Positions 16,572 to 25,701 of a DNA stretch of 51,918 nucleotides are shown in pieces. Position numbers and translations under genes: made by a program. How positions within the stretch are numbered: position 1 is the first letter of the stretch; each line of letters starts with the position of its first letter. Origin of the DNA: an uncultured Ruminococcus sp. (GTDB taxonomy: Bacteria > Bacillota > Clostridia > Oscillospirales > Ruminococcaceae); the NCBI GenBank assembly GCA_947345935.1, contig CAMZZN010000014.1, forward strand, positions 1 through 51,918, given 5' to 3'. The notes under the pieces were generated by a model that saw only the letters and a program-made list of their open reading frames with translations, did no database searches and was not told the DNA's origin.

Positions 16572-18899
16572 TTATTGCCAGAATATTACAAGATCTTCAA
16601 CAATATCGTATAATTCCGGGAAACGTCGGAGAATGCTTCCGTCCCTGACCTGAAGCGCCAGAAGCCAGCATATGATAAACGTAGCTGCCTCTGAGATACA
16701 TATCAAAACATACCTCATAGTATGATTTCCGGGGGTTCCTGCACCACGAAGTATACAAAGCAGCGTGCCAAGCATAATAACCGGCATAAAATCAATGACA
16801 TACCGTGTCACGCCTCCGCCAAGACAGAAATTCGACCAACCTATCAGAACAGCCGTCAAAAAACAAAGAATAATAAAGAAGCTGCGCTGAACTCCGGTAA
16901 CGCAAAATCGGTTTCTGCCATTGCGCTTTCCAATTACAGCAGGCATTAAAACGAATCCCGCCGCAATCACAGGATATGTGAATATTCCGACACAATCGGC
17001 AAAAAATGTGTATTTTTTGTAGTTATACAACATACAGAAAGTCGGTTCAAAAAACGGAAAGATACCAGACGCTCTCGGAAGCTGAAAAAAGTAATGATAC
17101 AGCATGGGCGGCAATCCTGCCGGGGTAATCTTGTTGGCGGAAATATTGCTCACTGTAAGCTGATATTTAAATCCGAAATCAAATGGAGAGTCAAACCTTG
17201 CATTATTGTATATCATAAGGAGGCATCCGCCGATAATCAGCGGTACAACAAAACATGCCGCCTGTGCTCCACGAAATAAAAAACTGTAATTTTTGTTTCG
17301 AAGTATACCGATAAACAACGGTATAAGAACCACGCTGCACAGAACTATTCCGGGACGAGACGCCGCACACAATGCAAGTGAAATTCCGGAAATAAACAGC
17401 AGCACGAGCCTGAGAACTTTTTTCTTTGTAAGACAAGCCTCAAGACTTGTCCAGAGGCAGAGAAATATCCAGCATAAGCCACAGATAGTAGGCAGCGTAT
17501 AATTATTTATGCCGTTGACGCAATAATATATCCCGGTGAACCCCGGAACGACCGCCATAAATCCAAGGAGCAAAAGCAGATTTGCCCTTGGTAACATCAA
17601 CCTCACTGCTGTAAGAATAGTTCTGCACATAAACCAGACAGCCAATACCCCGAAAAATCCCAGAGCCATTCCAACTGTGGGAAGCATTCCGGTTTTCAAG
17701 TAATACGGGATATAAAAGGTCAGTACGGGAGCACAGCCAAAATAGCAGTAGTATTTTCCCTTGTAATATGAAAAATCAAACTGGCCTCTGATTCCCGTCT
17801 CACTACGTTCACTGGTATCGTAGACATTTTCAAGAGTATCCAGTCCCGGTTCGCTTTCGATTTCAAGATTCAACTGTTTTTTCTTAAAAGCGTCGAAAGT
17901 TAAACTCCATGGATCAGATGCGTTAGGAGATCTGCCGTCATACTTCACAGGTTCTTCAAATGGATTTGTCATTATGAATACGGACAAAGTACAGAGAATC
18001 ACCATAGCCTCGGTAAGAAATATATGCACGGGATTTCTGCTTTGATATGTGATTTTCCATAACTTGAAGGAAACAACGGCAAAAATCAGGCTTCCTATAG
18101 CTAAAAGGACAAAATATCGTATCATTGAAAAAGCAAAAGGAATCGTGCTGACCGCTGTAATATGATCTATCGGAACAGGTTTGTTTATGTCGCCTATATC
18201 CACCCGGAGAGAACGTATTCTGCCATACGGCTGGAAAGAAAGTGACGCTTCGCTCTTTCCTGCCATTGTTATTTTATTCTGAACAAGCTCATAACTTCGA
18301 CTCAGATTATCGTCCTTCATGAAAAGTGCAATTCCTATCGGACGGCTGTCACGATCAATAGTCCTGTCAAAGCCGATCATAAGAGCTGTTGTTCCTTCCG
18401 GAATATTGTCAATTGTCAGCGATGCCGGAGAATTAATTGTAATGCGTCCATTTTCCAGAACTGCTCCTTCGGTTATGGAAATACTTTCAGGAGCGATCAC
18501 TGTACTGTTTTTTCTGCTGTCGAAACTTTTTCCGTTAAAAACAAGCACCTCTGCCGCCATAAGAATCAGCGCCAGAACCGATACTTTCCTGAGAAAGCGC
18601 CGTAGACCTTCATTTTCGGTGAAGTTCTTTGCGGCTGCATACAAAAACGGCGGAACGCCCGCAACTATAAAGATAACCGGATGAATGTATCTGCCAACAT
18701 TATGCATGGCGTATATAGATATCAGATTCAAGGCTGTAAATATTACTATTTCCAGTATCATAATAATTACAAAGCTTCTGTAAACATCTTGCCGTTTCTT
18801 TTTGTTCACACCGGAAACCATATACTTTTTGCTGCATATCATGTGGAAAACCGCATGGAATACAGACGGAAGTATCATTCCGGAAATAATTGAAATCAT
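16572..18899 (-). CDS. Polytopic GT-C-like membrane protein
   Basis: 775 residues with roughly a dozen hydrophobic helices. A soluble beta-rich insert (about 125-240) follows the first few helices. A short stretch around residue 375 (SYYKGKYYCYFGCAPVL) and a later DSPFDFGFKYQLT are recurrent landmarks of large bacterial GT-C-fold glycosyltransferase-like proteins. The usual acidic catalytic motif in the first outer loop is not clear, so activity is unproven. The likely role is transfer of a sugar from a lipid carrier at the outer membrane face, or a related envelope function. GGAGGA lies six bases before the ATG. It is monocistronic and convergent with the NRPS-like trio, so a functional link to it is not implied by orientation. 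Confidence 0.8.
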   Translation of the reverse strand: MISIISGMILPSVFHAVFHMICSKKYMVSGVNKKKRQDVYRSFVIIMILEIVIFTALNLISIYAMHNVGRYIHPVIFIVAGVPPFLYAAAKNFTENEGLRRFLRKVSVLALILMAAEVLVFNGKSFDSRKNSTVIAPESISITEGAVLENGRITINSPASLTIDNIPEGTTALMIGFDRTIDRDSRPIGIALFMKDDNLSRSYELVQNKITMAGKSEASLSFQPYGRIRSLRVDIGDINKPVPIDHITAVSTIPFAFSMIRYFVLLAIGSLIFAVVSFKLWKITYQSRNPVHIFLTEAMVILCTLSVFIMTNPFEEPVKYDGRSPNASDPWSLTFDAFKKKQLNLEIESEPGLDTLENVYDTSERSETGIRGQFDFSYYKGKYYCYFGCAPVLTFYIPYYLKTGMLPTVGMALGFFGVLAVWFMCRTILTAVRLMLPRANLLLLLGFMAVVPGFTGIYYCVNGINNYTLPTICGLCWIFLCLWTSLEACLTKKKVLRLVLLFISGISLALCAASRPGIVLCSVVLIPLFIGILRNKNYSFLFRGAQAACFVVPLIIGGCLLMIYNNARFDSPFDFGFKYQLTVSNISANKITPAGLPPMLYHYFFQLPRASGIFPFFEPTFCMLYNYKKYTFFADCVGIFTYPVIAAGFVLMPAVIGKRNGRNRFCVTGVQRSFFIILCFLTAVLIGWSNFCLGGGVTRYVIDFMPVIMLGTLLCILRGAGTPGNHTMRYVLICISEAATFIICWLLALQVRDGSILRRFPELYDIVEDLVIFWQ

Positions 18900-18995
18900 G
18901 TTATTCCTCCACTAAATACTCAAAATATTACCCTATTTAATCAGTCTGTATGACACTGCAAAAACTCTCACCACTGCACCATTCCAATTATTTCT

Positions 18996-19033
18996 TGATC
19001 TGCATTGAAAAATATCAGATCATGTGTTATAAT
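18996..19033 (+). promoter_or_regulatory. Promoter of the AraC/TPR operon with inverted-repeat operator
   Basis: TTGAAA (19005-19010), 17-base spacer and TATAAT (19028-19033), extended by TGTG (19023-19026). A perfect 7-bp inverted repeat, TGATCTG (18996-19002) and CAGATCA (19016-19022), brackets the -35 box with centres 20 bases apart, about two helical turns. This fits binding by a dimeric regulator, perhaps the AraC-type product itself. Confidence 0.7.
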
Positions 19034-19039
19034 ATTATA

Positions 19040-19061
19040 GGCAGCACTGCACAAAGATTGC
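19040..19061 (+). repeat. Dispersed short repeat, copy 2
   Basis: GGCAGCACTGCACAAAG in the 5' leader of the AraC-type gene, a few bases past the expected transcription start. It shares 14 of 15 leading bases with the reverse-strand copy at 22556-22578. Confidence 0.45.
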
Positions 19062-19154
19062 GAATCAGATATTCAGTCAGTCTTTTAATCGGATTAGACA
19101 GAAGTCTTACAGGCGAACTATTCCATGTAATCTATCCAACTCAGGAGGGCAACA

Positions 19155-19943
19155 ATGAAAATATTTCAGATAAACCTTGACTGTACCCGTGATATTGCCG
19201 TTGAGTCAGTTCCGGAAACTGCTTTCAGACTTTATTTTTTCAAAAAAGCGGCGAAATATACAATAAACGGCTGTGAAACCAGCGTATCATCAAATTCTGC
19301 AATGATACTCGGTGCAGGAGGGAAAAAAGATTTGCGATTTCCGCCACGGCAGGAACTAAAATTTGACTGTATAAGTTTCTCCCCATCTGCTGCGGACAAA
19401 CAGTTTATGACCTCGGTAAAACTTCCTTTAAACACTCCCGTCAGGATCAAAGACGAATTTTCCGTTCTATCTTCTGTTATGGAAATAAAAAACAACTTTG
19501 TACGTCAGGGGATATATACCGATGCCCTTATCGAACTGCATATGAAAATAATATTTGTTCTTATAAGTAAATTTCATACAGGCAGTTCTGAAAAAAACAA
19601 TTGCCTTATTCCACGGTATTCCGACCTTAAAAAACTCCGCCGGTCAATATATGAAAATCCATCGACGGAATGGAAGATATCGGATGAAAGTATGAAGCTT
19701 GGAATAAGCCGTTCATACCTGCATCGTCTGTATACGAAAGCTTTCGGCGTTACATTTAATCGTGACGTAATAGAAAGCCGGCTTATACGCAGCTGTGAAC
19801 TGCTGACTTCAACCAATCTCTCCGTCAGCTCTATAGCAGAAAAATGCGGATATGAAAACGATTCCTACTTTATGCGCCAGTTCAAGAAATACAAAAGCTG
19901 CACGCCGTCTGAATACCGCAGAATGGCTGAAAATAACGATTAA
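19155..19943 (+). CDS. AraC-family transcriptional regulator
   Basis: 262 residues. The N-terminal 150 residues look like a small cupin-type ligand-binding domain. The C-terminal 95 residues are a double helix-turn-helix: first HTH around SDESMKLGISRSYLHRLYTK, second around SVSSIAEKCGYENDSYFMRQ, ending in the family signature FKKYKSCTPSEYRR. AGGAGG is six bases before the ATG. The zinc-ribbon/TPR gene follows 12 bp downstream and is probably co-transcribed. The inverted repeat in its own promoter suggests autoregulation. The ligand is unknown. Confidence 0.92.
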   Translation: MKIFQINLDCTRDIAVESVPETAFRLYFFKKAAKYTINGCETSVSSNSAMILGAGGKKDLRFPPRQELKFDCISFSPSAADKQFMTSVKLPLNTPVRIKDEFSVLSSVMEIKNNFVRQGIYTDALIELHMKIIFVLISKFHTGSSEKNNCLIPRYSDLKKLRRSIYENPSTEWKISDESMKLGISRSYLHRLYTKAFGVTFNRDVIESRLIRSCELLTSTNLSVSSIAEKCGYENDSYFMRQFKKYKSCTPSEYRRMAENND

Positions 19944-19955
19944 GGAGATACGGCA

Positions 19956-21254
19956 ATGTCTTTATATAAATGCAGGATGTGTGAAAAAGAACTGAAAGCA
20001 GAAGCCGGACAGTTTCTATGCGTATGCAGCTTCTGCGGAACATCTCAGACGCTGCCCGTTTCAGACGAAGACGACATAACCGTCATGCTTAACCGTGGAA
20101 ATCATCTTAGGCAGCTATGCGAATTCGACAGGGCTGCCGCCGTATACAAAGAACTGCTTGGGCACATACAGAATGATCCGGAAATATACTGGCAACTTGC
20201 TCTTTGCCGGTATGGCATCCGATACAAAGCAGACCGGCAGATCGGCTTTATGATCCCGGAATGCCGGAAGGCACAATATAAATCTATTCTATGCGATCAG
20301 TCATTTCTTGACGCCGTAAATAAAAGCGATCCGCTGCGCCGTGACGCATACTGCAAGGAAGCGGAATATATTGATGTAATGCAGAAAAAGCTCCTTTGCA
20401 ATGTCGAAAGACTTACTGAAAATGATGCAGCGTGCAAGGATGCTGCAGAATACACGCTTAATGCAGAGGATCTTATAAGACGTGGCAATCTATGTCTTGA
20501 AAAAAGAAAATGGGCGGCGGCAGATAGTTATTTTAACCGTGCGATCGATGCGGAACCGAACGAACCGGTAGCATATCTCGGAAAACTCCTGGTTGAATGT
20601 GAACTTGAAGATCCGTCAAAAATCCCGGAGCTTAAATGCGATCTTTCCTTCAGCAGCAACTACAGAACAGCAGTCCGCCTGGGATGCCCGGAACTTGAAG
20701 CGCTGAACAAACAATCAATTTTTAACAGAGCCGTTCAGCTTATGAACGATGCCCGGAACGCCGAAGAACTCACAATGGCACGAGCGCTTTTTTCACAGTC
20801 AGGAAACTGTGAAAATGCCGGTATGATGATCGAAGAATGCATCCGCAGAGCGGAGGCGTTCAAAAAAGATGATTATCTGAAAGCCTGCCGGATGCTCGCA
20901 GACAGCAAAACTTTTGAAGAAACTGAAGCAGCTCGGAATATATTTATAAAACTTGAAAATTATAAGGATAGTCCAGTTAAAGTTCAGGAATGCGCCGATC
21001 TTCTGATACGTAACGACTACGCACTGGAGGAAGAATACAAAAAAGGTATAAATATGCTTGACAATGCGGAATTTCACAGCGATTATGACAACATTTCCCG
21101 TATTTTCAGCAGTCTTGGAAATTACAGGGACAGCCCCAGGATGCTGAAAAAATGTCTCCTCAAAAGAAGAATGCTCTCATTTTCAATAGTCGTCAAAATC
21201 ATGTTCATAGCAGGCGTATGCTGCGCTGCTCCATGGCTGATAGAAAAAATATAA
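19956..21254 (+). CDS. Zinc-ribbon and TPR-type protein with C-terminal membrane anchor
   Basis: 432 residues. The N-terminus has a four-cysteine zinc ribbon: CRMC (6-9) and the CVCSFC cluster (about 22-27). The middle (about 50-400) is made of helical repeats of TPR type, with units such as GNHLRQLCEFDRAAAVYKEL and GNLCLEKRKWAAADSYFNRA that show the A/G-rich TPR spacing, and later repeats built on NYKDSP. A hydrophobic segment in the last 25 residues probably anchors it in the membrane. Such proteins are common but uncharacterised in Clostridia; a protein-scaffold role is inferred. It shares the AraC-type promoter. No terminator is obvious after it. Confidence 0.85.
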   Translation: MSLYKCRMCEKELKAEAGQFLCVCSFCGTSQTLPVSDEDDITVMLNRGNHLRQLCEFDRAAAVYKELLGHIQNDPEIYWQLALCRYGIRYKADRQIGFMIPECRKAQYKSILCDQSFLDAVNKSDPLRRDAYCKEAEYIDVMQKKLLCNVERLTENDAACKDAAEYTLNAEDLIRRGNLCLEKRKWAAADSYFNRAIDAEPNEPVAYLGKLLVECELEDPSKIPELKCDLSFSSNYRTAVRLGCPELEALNKQSIFNRAVQLMNDARNAEELTMARALFSQSGNCENAGMMIEECIRRAEAFKKDDYLKACRMLADSKTFEETEAARNIFIKLENYKDSPVKVQECADLLIRNDYALEEEYKKGINMLDNAEFHSDYDNISRIFSSLGNYRDSPRMLKKCLLKRRMLSFSIVVKIMFIAGVCCAAPWLIEKI

Positions 21255-21311
21255 TCATCTTAACCATATTGTAACTAAATTTCAATTTTCTTGTAAATTT
21301 CTAAAAAAAGC

Positions 21312-21340
21312 TTTACAATCCAGATTTTTTGTGATATAAT
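21312..21340 (+). promoter_or_regulatory. Promoter of the VanY-like gene
   Basis: TTTACA (21312-21317), 17-base spacer, TATAAT (21335-21340) with the TG extension two bases before the -10 box. It lies 45 bases before the start codon, which has AAGGAGA upstream. Confidence 0.8.
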
Positions 21341-21384
21341 ATAAAACAATTGGAAATAAAAAATTTAAGGAGAGATTCTTTTAT

Positions 21385-22467
21385 ATGAACAACGGAAATA
21401 AGCGTAGAGACCGACATAGACAGGGGTCATCTAAAAGGTACAGAGTCAGATATGACCGTATCGTTGCTGCCGTTCTCGTACTTATTGTTCTCATCGTCAT
21501 ACCTGCTTCATGCATGAAAAGCTGCAAAAACGGAAAAAAAGACAACAAAAAAAAGCAGCAGGATAAAACTTCCGATTCCAATGTTTCAGATATTAGTGAT
21601 ACAACCGGCGGAAGTTCTGATTCAACTATTATAGATGATCTGATTACAAGTGACGAAACCAATTCCATTCTTACTTCTTCCGATAAAACCGAAACAACAG
21701 CTGCGGAATATACTACAGAAAATCATTCTTCCGGCGATCTGAGCTGCGGAAATCTGATTCTGGTAAATCAGTCTCATCAATACACCTTCCCGGAGTCTGA
21801 TTCCGAGCCTGTTACACTTTATGATCATATCAAAACAGATTGCTACAGTGTCAGCGATTACGTAATGCGTCTGGATCCCGAAACTATCAATCAGCTTAAC
21901 AGCATGATGGAGGCTTTTTATAAGGAATCCGGCAATAATGATATTATGATAATCGGCGGATTCAGAACACTTGAAGAACAAAATGATAAGTATAACAGCG
22001 GAAGTTCACAGTATCAGGGCGGGTATACAGACTATCATACTGCAAGAAGCTTCGATATGGGAATTTTCCCTAAGGACGGTTCAAGTTCCGGATTCTACTC
22101 CCCTACCGGAATCTATACATGGATCGACGAACACGCCGCTGATTACGGCTTCATTGTCCGCTATCCGGAGGGAAAGGACGGCATTACAGGCGAAGCTCCG
22201 AGAACGCAGACATACAGATACGTTGGTATTCCCCATGCTTATTACATAAAAGAAAACAGCCTGTGCCTTGAAGAGTATATCGATAAGGTTAAGGAGTATA
22301 ATAGCAGTAAGCCTTTAGAGATAAGCGTTGGTTCTGATGTTTATCATGTATATTATGTTCCGGCAAGTTCGGGCAGTGATACGGCAGTTCCGGTTCCTGC
22401 AAACAAAACATATACTGTTTCCGGAAATAATTCTGACGGTTTTATTGTCACTGTAAACATGAACTGA
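21385..22467 (+). CDS. VanY/M15-like membrane-anchored protein with lost metal-site residues
   Basis: 360 residues: basic N-terminus, membrane helix (about 26-43), a low-complexity Ser/Thr/Asp linker (50-120), a peptidase M15B-like domain (about 145-305) and a short beta-rich tail. The fold landmarks GGFRTLEEQ (191-199), WIDEHAADYGFIVRYPEGK (246-264), YRYVG (277-281) and LCLEEYI are those of D-alanyl-D-alanine carboxypeptidases. The catalytic landmarks are altered: the S-x-H zinc ligand is T-D-Y (215-217), though Asp224 is kept, and the EPWH that supplies the general base and a zinc ligand reads RTQT (273-276). It is therefore probably not a normal carboxypeptidase; it may bind peptidoglycan or use another metal site. 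A misalignment by eye is possible because His218 and His284 lie nearby. Confidence 0.85.
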   Translation: MNNGNKRRDRHRQGSSKRYRVRYDRIVAAVLVLIVLIVIPASCMKSCKNGKKDNKKKQQDKTSDSNVSDISDTTGGSSDSTIIDDLITSDETNSILTSSDKTETTAAEYTTENHSSGDLSCGNLILVNQSHQYTFPESDSEPVTLYDHIKTDCYSVSDYVMRLDPETINQLNSMMEAFYKESGNNDIMIIGGFRTLEEQNDKYNSGSSQYQGGYTDYHTARSFDMGIFPKDGSSSGFYSPTGIYTWIDEHAADYGFIVRYPEGKDGITGEAPRTQTYRYVGIPHAYYIKENSLCLEEYIDKVKEYNSSKPLEISVGSDVYHVYYVPASSGSDTAVPVPANKTYTVSGNNSDGFIVTVNMN

Positions 22468-22546
22468 TTCAAAATACAAATTTATATCAAGCAGAACAGC
22501 TATAAGCAGGATTCAGGAACAACATTGTATGTTTCCGGCTTATTTC

Positions 22547-22579
22547 AGGCAACACGGCAGTAATTGTGCAGTGTTGCCT
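22547..22579 (+). repeat. Hairpin containing dispersed short repeat, copy 3
   Basis: AGGCAACAC (22547-22555) pairs perfectly with GTGTTGCCT (22571-22579) around a 15-base loop. The reverse strand of 22556-22578 matches copy 4 at 42640-42661 in 19 of 22 bases. It lies between the VanY-like gene and the lipoprotein gene, ending seven bases before the latter's ribosome binding site. The weak TTTAT tail makes terminator function uncertain. Confidence 0.5.
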
Positions 22580-22598
22580 TTATCAAAAGGAGATTAAA

Positions 22599-24233
22599 TT
22601 GAAAAAATTAACAGCATTATTCTGTGCTGCTCTCCTTGCGTTCCCGTTTTATTCATGCGGAAGGGATGACAAGGGAAGCGGCGCTAATCATATGTATGAC
22701 GTTCCTCTTTCGGGGAATCCGCAAAGTCTCGATCCTCAATTTGCCAATGATCCGTCCTCTAATACGGTAATAAAGAATTTGTACAGCGGTCTTGTTTCCG
22801 CTGACGAAAATGGAAATATCACCTGCTGCAATGCAGAAAGCTATACTGTATCTCCCGATAATCTGACATATACGTTTATCCTGCGGAAGGACAATTACTG
22901 GTTTTTTGATACAAACGGCGACGACGTTATCGGCGATGACGAGTATTTTCCCGTCACTGCACAGGATTATGTCTTTGCCTTGCAGCGTATCCTTGACCCT
23001 AAAATGCAGTCGCCTTATACCTCAAATTTCATATGCATTAAAAATGGCAGCAAGATCGTAAAAGGGGAAGCGGAGCCTGAAAGCGCCGGCATATCCGCTA
23101 CCGATGACTTTACACTGGAAATCACTCTGGACTACCCGTCTGCGGAATTTCTGGGAATGCTTTCTACGGCGGCGGCTTTTCCATGCAACCGTGAATTTTT
23201 TGACTCAACAAAAGGACGCTACGGTCTTGATGATGATTCCGTTATGTCCAATGGTCCTTTCTATGTCAGACAATGGTTCTTTGACCCGTATGGAAGTCAC
23301 AATATCCTCTATATGAGGCGAAATGAGATAAACGCTAATGAGAAGTTCCAGGTACTGCCAGCTTATGTAAGCTTTACTATACAGGATTCAGAAAACGATG
23401 TCCGTGAACTCTTTAAAGAAGATAAAATCGAATGTTTTTCAACACTCAACAGCTCTTATAACAAGAATAAGTATTCTGTTAAGAGCAGTCCAGCAATCAC
23501 ACTTGGACTTATATTTAATCCGAATGATAAGTACTTTTCCAATGTAAATCTGCGAAAAGCGCTGGCATACTCTATTGATCGCAGCAGTTTCAGCGATCGT
23601 ATCGGCGATGATATAAAAACAGCTTCCGGAATTATTCCTCCTGCGGTAAAAGTTGCAGGAAGAAGCTACCGTGAGCTTTCATCTGACAGTCAATTCAGCT
23701 TATACGATCTTGAGCAGGCAAAAAAATATCTTCAGGACGCTAAAAGCGAGCTTAATATAGGTTCTGTTGAATCAGTAAAAATATTGGTAAATGCCGAAAC
23801 AGCCGATTCCGGAGATCTTCACATCCTTTCACAGTCGTGGCAGGAAAAACTTGGAATATATATTGGTATCGAAGATGTCACCGCTACTGAATTTGATAAG
23901 CGTATTTCCGAGGGCGACTACAGCATTGCTCTCTATCCGCTTAAAGGCGATCTTGACAACGGTCTTTCGGTAATAAGCCAGTTTGAAAAGAACGACTGCC
24001 TTAAAACAATTATCAATAACCCCTTATTTACGGAAACGCTCCTTAAATGCGGAGATATTCAATCGTTGGTAGATGCGTATACTTTAGCGGAAAAGACTAT
24101 ACTCAACTCATTCGGATTTATTCCAGTTTTTTATAAAAACGCTTATCTAATTTCTTCACGTGACAATGAATCACTGATATACGACCCATTCACGGAGGCT
24201 ATCGACTATCGTCTTGCGCAGAATTACAGTTAA
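22599..24233 (+). CDS. Extracellular peptide-binding lipoprotein (SBP family 5, OppA-like)
   Basis: 544 residues from a TTG at 22599, chosen because AAAAGGAG lies six bases upstream and the result is a clean lipoprotein signal (KKLTALFCAALLAFPFYSC, lipidated Cys). The mature part has the family signature region PLSGNPQSLDPQ near its start, the KDNYWFFDT segment, and NLRKALAYSIDRSSF later, typical of dipeptide/oligopeptide binding proteins. It would capture peptides or similar solutes outside the cell for an ABC importer. No permease or ATPase gene is adjacent, so it is an orphan receptor. An EF-hand-like loop DTNGDDVIGDDE (bases 22908-22943) is unusual for this family. It ends at the terminator shared with glgA. 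Confidence 0.92.
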   Translation: MKKLTALFCAALLAFPFYSCGRDDKGSGANHMYDVPLSGNPQSLDPQFANDPSSNTVIKNLYSGLVSADENGNITCCNAESYTVSPDNLTYTFILRKDNYWFFDTNGDDVIGDDEYFPVTAQDYVFALQRILDPKMQSPYTSNFICIKNGSKIVKGEAEPESAGISATDDFTLEITLDYPSAEFLGMLSTAAAFPCNREFFDSTKGRYGLDDDSVMSNGPFYVRQWFFDPYGSHNILYMRRNEINANEKFQVLPAYVSFTIQDSENDVRELFKEDKIECFSTLNSSYNKNKYSVKSSPAITLGLIFNPNDKYFSNVNLRKALAYSIDRSSFSDRIGDDIKTASGIIPPAVKVAGRSYRELSSDSQFSLYDLEQAKKYLQDAKSELNIGSVESVKILVNAETADSGDLHILSQSWQEKLGIYIGIEDVTATEFDKRISEGDYSIALYPLKGDLDNGLSVISQFEKNDCLKTIINNPLFTETLLKCGDIQSLVDAYTLAEKTILNSFGFIPVFYKNAYLISSRDNESLIYDPFTEAIDYRLAQNYS

Positions 24234-24263
24234 AAAAATGGCAGTCAATGACTGCCATTTTTT
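24233..24263. terminator. Bidirectional terminator between lipoprotein gene and glgA
   Basis: A perfect 13-bp stem, AAAAAATGGCAGT (24233-24245) with ACTGCCATTTTTT (24251-24263), loop of five bases. It gives a T-run in both directions. It overlaps the glgA stop codon (24262-24264), so it ends the glycogen operon and the convergent lipoprotein gene. Confidence 0.93.
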
Positions 24264-25686
24264 ATTCCAATTCTGATAAAAGTTCCTTATACATATTAAT
24301 GTAGATATCAGCAGAAGCCTGCCAGCTATAATCGCAGCTCATTGCACGTTTAACGAGTGATTTCCAGGCATCCTTGTTTTCATAATCTGATACTGCACGC
24401 TTTACTGCGTCGAGCATATCTAACGCATTTATAGTCTTAAATGTAAAGCCGTTTCCGTTTATTCCGCCGTTATCACGAACAGTATCACGCAAGCCGCCGG
24501 TTTCACGAACTATCGGAATTGTTCCGTACCTCATGGCGATCATCTGCGCAAGGCCGCATGGTTCGCTCTTTGACGGCATAAGAAACATATCAGCGCCGGC
24601 ATATATTTTTTTCGATAATTCCGGAACGAAGCCCAGAGTCACTGACACACGACCGGGGAATCTTGCTGCCATTTCCGTAAAGAAATCTTCGTACATCTTT
24701 TCTCCGCTTCCAAGAACAGCAAATTTAATGCCCATTCCGACCATTTCTTCAAAAACGCAGCGGATAAGATCAATTCCCTTGTGATTGACAAAACGTGTAA
24801 CAATTCCGATAACAGGCTCGTCGCCTTCGTCCAGTTTCAATTCATTAAGAAGAGCAAGCTTACAGTAATTCTTCCTCGAAATATCCTTAACGGAATACTT
24901 CTCGATAATTCCCGGATCAGTTTCAGGATCGTAACGCACCGTATCTATTCCATTAAGAATTCCTGTCAGCTTGTACTGCTTGGTAACAAGAATTCTGTCC
25001 AGACCATGCGCATACCATGGATCAAGAATCTCCCATGCATAACTGGGACTTACCGTAACGATCTTATCGGCTGTTTCAACAGCGCCTTTAAGCATATTAA
25101 CATATCCGTCATAGTCAAGAAGATTGGCGTTATAAGCCGGGATTCCCATTAACTCGCCGAGTACTTCCCGACCGTATCTGCCCTGATATTCAATATTATG
25201 TATTGTGAAAACCGTCCTAATACCGTCGTAACCCTGCTGATATTTATAATATACATTATAATAAACAGGAATAAGAGCAGTCTGCCAATCATTGCAGTTA
25301 ATAATTTCCGGATCAAAATCAATATATTTCAGCATTTCCAGAACTGCTCTGCTGAAAAATACGAAACGCTCACAATCGTCATAAAATCCGTATAGCCCGT
25401 CTCTCATATAATAATATTCATTATCAATGAAATAATATGTAATACCATCCCTGATCGCTGAAAAAATACCGCAGTACTGCTTTCTCCAGGAAACATCTAC
25501 TGTAATGTTGGTTATGAATTTCATTTCTTTGCGAAGTTCCGGACTGATCGACTTGTAAAGCGGAATAACCACACGGCAATCGTGATTTTTTGCACATATT
25601 GCCTTTGGAAGCGATCCAGTCACATCAGCAAGACCGCCTGAGGCTGCATATGGAACAGCCTCGCTTGCGGCAAAAAGAATTTTCAT
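24262..25686 (-). CDS. glgA: Glycogen synthase
   Basis: 474 residues, full length for GlgA (GT5, GT-B fold). It transfers glucose from ADP-glucose to the growing alpha-1,4-glucan. N-terminal ILFAASEAVPYAASGGLADV carries the glucosyl-nucleotide loop in the ASGGL form rather than KTGGL. C-terminal SEPCGLAQMIAMRYG-TIPIVRETGGL has the retaining-transferase E-x7-E region. It is the last gene of glgB-glgC-glgD-glgA, 15 bp after glgD. The expected product chain is ADP-glucose from GlgC/GlgD, polymer by GlgA, branches by GlgB. Confidence 0.97.
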   Translation of the reverse strand: MKILFAASEAVPYAASGGLADVTGSLPKAICAKNHDCRVVIPLYKSISPELRKEMKFITNITVDVSWRKQYCGIFSAIRDGITYYFIDNEYYYMRDGLYGFYDDCERFVFFSRAVLEMLKYIDFDPEIINCNDWQTALIPVYYNVYYKYQQGYDGIRTVFTIHNIEYQGRYGREVLGELMGIPAYNANLLDYDGYVNMLKGAVETADKIVTVSPSYAWEILDPWYAHGLDRILVTKQYKLTGILNGIDTVRYDPETDPGIIEKYSVKDISRKNYCKLALLNELKLDEGDEPVIGIVTRFVNHKGIDLIRCVFEEMVGMGIKFAVLGSGEKMYEDFFTEMAARFPGRVSVTLGFVPELSKKIYAGADMFLMPSKSEPCGLAQMIAMRYGTIPIVRETGGLRDTVRDNGGINGNGFTFKTINALDMLDAVKRAVSDYENKDAWKSLVKRAMSCDYSWQASADIYINMYKELLSELE

Positions 25687-25701
25687 ATTCCGTCACCGCC
25701 A

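Noticed and set aside
22566..22598. GTG start for the peptide-binding lipoprotein
   Set aside because: It would add 11 residues before the signal peptide and lies inside a hairpin; the TTG at 22599 has a strong ribosome binding site.
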